A stretch of 37,000 nucleotides of DNA from Gonapodya sp. JEL0774. Lineage: Eukaryota; Monoblepharomycota; Monoblepharidomycetes; Monoblepharidales; Gonapodyaceae. The stretch's first letter is position 1. Each line of letters begins with the position of its first letter. Location: positions 1 through 37,000 of the forward strand of contig JADIIX010000165.1 in assembly GCA_027604505.1 (NCBI GenBank). Reading direction: 5' to 3'. The position numbers were made by a program, and so were the translations under genes. The notes under the pieces were generated by a model. It saw only the letters and a list, made by a program, of their open reading frames with translations. It had not been told where the DNA came from and did no database searches. Of this stretch, positions 31,935-37,000 are shown in pieces.

Positions 31935-34900
31935 ATGTCCCCAAGTCTGCCAGAGTCTGCAACTGGCCCATCTTCCCTCAAAGCCAATTCAATTCAACTC
32001 CTCGGACTCGACAATAATGTTCAAATCTTCCGCGATAAGACTGGAATCGCGCACGTGAAGGCAACCTCCACTAGAGACGCTTTTTTCGCACAGGGCTTCG
32101 TTCATGCCCAGGATCGCTTGTTCGCCATGGACTGGGACAGAATGCGCGCCGCAGTATGTTCTGGTGGTGTTCTGTTTGACGGAACCAAATCCGAAACTCT
32201 ACAACCTTGATGCCACCCTTTTGAAATCTCGTCCAACGTCTCTTACAGGGCCGTGCATCCGAATATGTTGGTGAATCTGCCCTCATGGATGATGTGCTGT
32301 ACCGAAGGCTTGATCTGATCACATCAGCCAAACGAGACTTTGAAATCCTCAGCGCTGATGCGAAAGAAATGCTTACAAGGTCGGTGATACAGCATCTCCA
32401 TCCCTTCCCGCGCAGTGCACAAACTGCTGACCCTCGGTTCTCCAATCGATCCTTCCCCGCCACACCACCGTAAAACCCAACTCCACAGCTACGCCGCTGG
32501 AGTCAATGCGTTTATCGCCCTCGGTGAACTCCCTTGCGAGTTTGCCCTCTTGCGTCTGACTTCGGTAGCACCTTGGACTCCCATCGACCCCATCGCCATA
32601 TGGAAAGTCCGGCACGTTCTCATGGGTAACGCCGGCGCGAAGTTAGCGCGTGCGCGACTCGTCGCCGCTCTCGGTGTCGAGTTGACTGCCAAGCTCGTCA
32701 CCTCGGTCGGGTTCAACAACTCCTCGGAGCTCATCATTCCGGAGGCAAGGGAGGCAGGGGAACAGTATTCGTACGGACTCGGTGTACTGGAATCGCTCAA
32801 GGATGGATGGGAAGTGGGCTTGAGGGAGGTGATGGAAAAGGGTGTCGCGGGTGGGAGCAACTGTTTCGTCGTCGGTGGGGAAAAGACCCAAAGCGGGAAC
32901 CCTATGCTCGGCGGTGATCCCCACCGGTGCGTTGTCCAATACACAGACCAAGATCTTTTGTTTTGACATTGTTTCGTGAAACCCGCACCCGAAATCACCC
33001 TTTGATCCCCTCACTTCTAGGGGTCTGGACTCCCCCACCGTGTACTACCCAAACCACATTCAGTGTCCCGCTTTCGATCTCATAGGATTCTCTTTTCATG
33101 GCATCCCAGGTGTACAGCATTTTGGGCACACTGAAAAGGTCGGGTGGTGCAGTGAGTGTTGCCCTTTGTGCTGCGGCGGCAACACTGATCTTCGAAGAGC
33201 CTCAATGTGATCTTCGTGTTCTCAGTAACGCACGCCATGACAGACTATCAAGACCTCTACCTCGAGAAAGTTGTCCCGGGCCCGACACCCGGCCCCCACT
33301 ATCTCTCCCACACCGGTTTGCCAACACCATTCACCACCACCACCTCCACCATCCTCGCTCTCGCCAACCCTCCTACCAACCCGCCTTCCTACACCTCCCA
33401 TCCCGTCACATCATACGCCACGACTAACGGGCCTGTCGTTCTGGGAGACCCCTCCCGGGATAGGTACGTCGTCTCTCTCAAATACACGGCATTGCAACCC
33501 AACAAGCAGTTCGAGTGTCACGTAAAAGGCTTGTTCGCAAAGACGGCGGACGAGTTTGAAGAGGCTATGAGGGAATGGGTTGATGTAAGTTGGGACACGG
33601 GTCAGGGGGCATTGTGGAAGTTGTTCAGAGGGTGGAACTAAGTTACTTGTAATTCATTTGATTGTGCGCATTGTCGGGCCTGAACAGAGTTGCAACAACA
33701 TGTGCTATCTTGGTGAGTCGTTGTAATTAGTGTATGTGTGTTCTTGACCGTCATGGCTCAACCCGTTTGCTCTCCCACTCTCAGATCTTGATGGCAATTT
33801 TGGTTACCGTACACGAGGGAAAGTCCCAATCAGGCATTCCCTCAACGGATGGCTTCCAGTAAGTCTTTGTGTCTCCCATGAGGACATACGGATCTCATTC
33901 TTTTACCTGCCCCGCACCACCAGGTTCCAGGCTGGTTGCCCGACTACCAGTGGAAAGGAGAAATTCCATTCGAAGAGATGCCTCATTCAAGGAATCCCGC
34001 GTCTGGTCGAGTTGTGACTTGTAACAATCCAATCGAGGGTACTGGGGGCCGTTACAACCACTATCTGAGCAATGACTACTACCCTCGTGAGCCAGGATTC
34101 CTCTACGTGCTCATTATGATTTAAAGAGTCTAAATCCTCTCACCGCGCACTCATATTTACCTACTCAATCCCATCTCCAGCTTCCCGTGCTGTGCGAGTG
34201 CACCAAATAATGGACTCTGTCGAAAAATCCTCCCGCAAGTTCACCCCGGCCGACTTCTCAACCATCCACGACGATCGTGTTTCAGTTCGCGCACCCGTTT
34301 TTCAGAGTCTCCTATCTTCCCTCCCGCAGTCTTCCTTGGCGGCGCTGTCTGGCGATGCGCGCACACTTAGGGATGCCGTGGTATCGTGGAATGGGGTGAC
34401 CGACAAGGAGAGCTCGGGGGCGGCGGCGTATGAGGCATTTAGGGAGGCCTTGTATTCGAGTGTTATGGAAGATCCAAAAGGACCTTTTGTGAAGGCGGGA
34501 GCGGGTTTGAGGGGGGAAGGTGATTACAACGTTGAGCTTGGTTGTGATGACGAAGGAGTTACCATCTCAAAACATCCTAAACAAATGCAATCACTCAATA
34601 GGTGACCCGGCACATCTCTTCCGGCCACTTTACACGTACTTTTATCGAGTTGTTGACTATTGGATCGAAAAAAATGACGTCACTGCTCTAGCTCCTGGAA
34701 TCACCTGGGAAAGTGTGGCGATCGATGCCTTGCCGAAGGCAGTCGAGTTGGGGAAGAAGGTATTTGGTGGCGAAATTTCAAAATGGCGTTGGTGAGTCTC
34801 GCAATTCGACGATTGTTGGGTCGTTCCTGACCATCCTCACTCACCTCAAATCCGGTGTGGGTGGCAGGGGTTCGGGTCACCATGCTGGTGCGACGCATCC

Positions 34901-35293
34901 CCTCTCCAAATCTTTTCCTGAATTCGCATCGCAACTGAACCAAACACCTTTTGAAATGGGTGGCGACATGGACACAACACAACAAAGTGGGGGCTTCACC
35001 AAAGTCGAATTTTTGTCGTGTGCGCGATACGTTATGATTGCGGACAACGTGCGTGTCCTTTATTCTTCAATTATGTGATCTTTGCTTGCAACTAACTACG
35101 GGGCTGTTTCCTGCAGAACTGGGGCAATTCGACGTGGATTATCCCCGGCGGAACCAGTGGACATCCTCTTTCACCATACTACAACAATCAGGGAGCCCTG
35201 TACGCCGAGAACAAAATTTTGAGAATGTTATATGATTGGAAGGAAATTGAGAGCGAGGCGGAATACAAAAGTACGCTCTTGCCCAAGCACTAA
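31935..35293 (+). CDS. Penicillin-acylase-family Ntn hydrolase
   Basis: Self-processing N-terminal-nucleophile amidase of the penicillin G acylase / acyl-homoserine-lactone acylase / cephalosporin acylase family. Twelve exons: 31935-32153, 32249-32379, 32489-32926, 33021-33151, 33226-33584, 33688-33712, 33785-33858, 33924-34086, 34181-34519, 34602-34791, 34868-35048, 35117-35293; 808 aa, typical of the precursor. The alpha part has IFRDKTGIAHVKA and GFVHAQDRLFAMDWDRM. The nucleophile is Ser240 in AGGSNCFVVGG, followed by GNPMLGGDPH. The beta part includes FGHTEKVGW, THAMTDYQDLY, WLPVPGW, NPASGRVVTCNN and the C-terminal SGHPLSPYYNNQ. No secretion signal is seen at the N-terminus, unlike many bacterial relatives, which suggests a cytosolic enzyme. 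Substrate unknown. The 25-nt exon at 33688-33712 completes SCNNMCYLDLDGNFGY. Confidence 0.92.
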
Positions 35294-35418
35294 ATGTTGG
35301 TGGGAAAGTTGCCCCCCTTTGAACTGGTGGAAATCAACAGCCGCGTTTTATGATAAGCTGCTACATCCGACCATGATTATAATATACTATTTTTCTTCAG
35401 GAGGGCTAATGGATCTCA

Positions 35419-36911
35419 CTAGTCCTCTTCATCGTCGAATACAATCTTCTTGGCCGTTCCAGCGAGAGCCTTCCGCGCCTCCTCTGCCTTCTTCTGTTCA
35501 AGTTTCGCTTTCCACGACGGATGTATGTCCGCTGGCACTTCGAACGTAACAGGTTTACTCGCGTCGAGATTTGCTTGTGTCACCGCCGGCTTCAAAGTCG
35601 AGCCCTGTTTGCGCTCCACCTTAGAGTTCAGCCCCACATCGCTGACGTAAGATTTAAGCTTTCTGTCATGCTTTGATGGTGCATCGACACCTCGCGTTCC
35701 TACTGTTGACTCTGACACCTTGGCATTTGTAGACTGTTGCTTGGGGGGCAGAGGCTTGAGCTTTGCGTTCTCTCCATAAAGCCTCTCATACTCTCTGGAC
35801 GTCAAATCAAGGCACAGTTGAGTCGGTGAGTCGGCAGATGAATGAAAAGTAGAACCGATACTCACAGCCTCCTCGCACGCTGCCCCATGCGATTTTTCTT
35901 CTTGCCACCTTTCAGAACGGAATCTGCAGTTGCGGGTCTCTTCTGTGGAGACTTGCTGCTGCTGACGTCTGACGATTTTAAGGCTACGGCCAATTTCGCT
36001 TTGCTTTCTTGTTTGAGTGTACGGCCCCTTCCCGCGTCCGTTTTCAGCTTCTTTTTAGACTTGGCAACCTTGTCCTCATTGTCCGAATCCTCAACTTTCA
36101 AGTTCGCTTCTTGACCCCATACACCAGTGTTGTCGTCCTCATCCATCCAATCGTCCACTGGCGGAGGATCACTCCCAGAGTCTGAGTCTTCGTCGGATGA
36201 ACCCACAAGCATGGATGAATAAGAAGGCAGCGAGGATAGCGAGGGCGCATCTGAAGCGTTCCCGTCGTCTCCCCCATTTGCGTCGTCTTCGGAAGCGACG
36301 ACATCAGATTTCGAGGCCTTCGAGGCATCTTTCGATGTTGGCACTTTCGTCTTTTCGCCGGATTTTTCTCCGGATTCTTTTTTGCCCGTCAGAGCAGCTT
36401 CGATCCCAGCAGCGACGACCTTACTAGAAAGGATGCGCTTGGCGACAATGGATTCAAGAAGAGGATTGGGCGAGGGCGTTTCTGTCGTTTCTGGCGCAGG
36501 AGGAGGTGTGTTGTGCAGAAGTTTAAAGGAGGGATGTTCACGCGCATGTGCCATAAGTGGTGGGAGGAGAATGTCAACAGTGAGACGCTAAAGAGATGAT
36601 CCTCTGTGAACTCCTTATTTTACACTGCTCTGTGAGACCATTCATTAATCACCTTACAATCTTCAAACTCGCGCTCCAGTCTCTCAAGAATTTTCGTTTT
36701 GGTGCTGAGTACTTTGGCGTCAACAGTTTCTACTGATTTGATTTGTCTTGAGCAACGTGTAATAAAAGATCGATGGTTCACATCAATATTCCTTTATGAG
36801 GAAGTAGTGAGGAACGCACACTATCTTCTCCCTAGCGACACGCATGTTCTTGACGCATTTTCGGGTTTCGAATGATTTCGCGCGCTTCAGCAACCGCCGA
36901 AACAGACGTTC
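35419..36911 (-). CDS. BUD22: Bud22/SRFBP1-like ribosome-biogenesis protein, 5' end outside window
   Basis: Nucleolar factor for small-subunit rRNA processing in yeast. Visible exons (minus strand): 36911-36820, 36746-36653, 36587-35866, 35794-35419, phases consistent, 427 codons plus stop. The most 5' visible exon starts at a splice acceptor, so the first exon or exons lie beyond position 37000. Family landmarks: the N-terminal helical segment FRRLLKRAKSFETRKCVKNM, the helix VDAKVLSTKTKILERLERE, a long acidic and Lys-rich middle (WMDEDDNTGVWGQ, poly-Ser/Asp), KKKNRMGQRARRLEYERLYG, and the C-terminal HPSWKAKLEQKKAE ending in KKIVFDDEE. The last two motifs are the Bud22 signature. The gene converges on the acylase gene with about 125 bases between stops. 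Confidence 0.82.
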
Positions 36912-36922
36912 CTGGATAAGTC

Positions 36923-36938
36923 GGGGGGGGGGGGGGGG
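36923..36938 (+). repeat. G16 homopolymer (C16 on the coding strand of the Bud22-like gene)
   Basis: Sixteen consecutive G on the plus strand. On the minus strand it is a C tract 10 bases before the acceptor AG at 36913-36912, so it acts as the polypyrimidine tract of an intron rather than as coding sequence. Its length is likely to vary between reads or strains. Confidence 0.75.
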
Positions 36939-37000
36939 AGAACGCCGGGCCCATCCAGGCCCAGCAAGAGACACACACAGACGTAATACACGATAGTGGC

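Noticed and set aside
36783-36974. N-terminal coding sequence with a Pro run from the C tract in the Bud22-like gene
   Set aside because: The C tract sits just before a good acceptor (atccag). No ATG is in the frame upstream, so the tract is better explained as intronic.
1-37000. tRNA, rRNA, CRISPR arrays, transposons
   Set aside because: No cloverleaf, rRNA-like block, regular spaced repeats, transposase motifs or long terminal repeats were recognised by eye. A tRNAscan or RepeatMasker run would settle it.

Overview
The window comes from an intron-rich eukaryotic genome and most likely from an early-diverging zoosporic (flagellated, chytrid-like) fungus. It has 16 protein-coding genes in 37 kb, most with many short GT-AG introns (mostly about 60-85 nt), and no bacterial-style operons. 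The fungal signal is a Nur1-type nuclear-rim protein, a Bud22-type ribosome-biogenesis protein and a lanosterol synthase with the animal/fungal active-site triad. The flagellum signal is a full-length homologue of the centriolar/basal-body protein CEP131. A SNARE resembling the NPSN group fits a lineage that kept ancestral eukaryotic genes. The species cannot be named from the sequence. All exon models were assembled by hand from splice signals, reading-frame phase and remembered family motifs. No database was searched.

Layout. 747-2451 (+) Nur1-like inner-nuclear-membrane protein. A minus-strand run follows: 2696-5238 SAMHD1-like HD dNTPase, 5383-6520 NPSN-like SNARE, 6676-7689 EMC8/9, 7886-9340 MRG15/Eaf3 chromodomain protein, 9589-13796 CEP131, 14105-16797 C2-domain protein. 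17467-20995 (+) is lanosterol synthase. 21065-22325 (-) is a four-TM protein of unknown function and 22495-23664 (-) a mitochondrial FMN-binding split-barrel (pyridoxamine-oxidase-like) protein. 23932-26872 (-) encodes a helical-bundle/coiled-coil N-terminus joined to leucine-rich repeats. 27459-29837 (+) is a monocarboxylate-type MFS transporter, 30176-31505 (-) a membrane-anchored alpha/beta hydrolase, 31935-35293 (+) a penicillin-acylase-family Ntn hydrolase, and 35419 to the window edge (-) a Bud22/SRFBP1-like protein, 5' incomplete.

Most genes are unrelated housekeeping functions: sterol synthesis, ER membrane insertion, chromatin, nucleotide pool, membrane fusion, cilium and ribosome assembly. 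The most novel-looking item is the gene at 23932-26872. Its N-terminal 340 residues look like an MLKL/HeLo-type four-helix bundle plus brace, followed directly by ribonuclease-inhibitor-type LRRs encoded about one repeat per exon, all in phase 1, with no nucleotide-binding domain between. That is the layout of a minimal immune-receptor or cell-death protein, but the function is inference. The transporter, hydrolase and acylase at 27.4-35.3 kb might form a loose amide/ester-utilisation neighbourhood.
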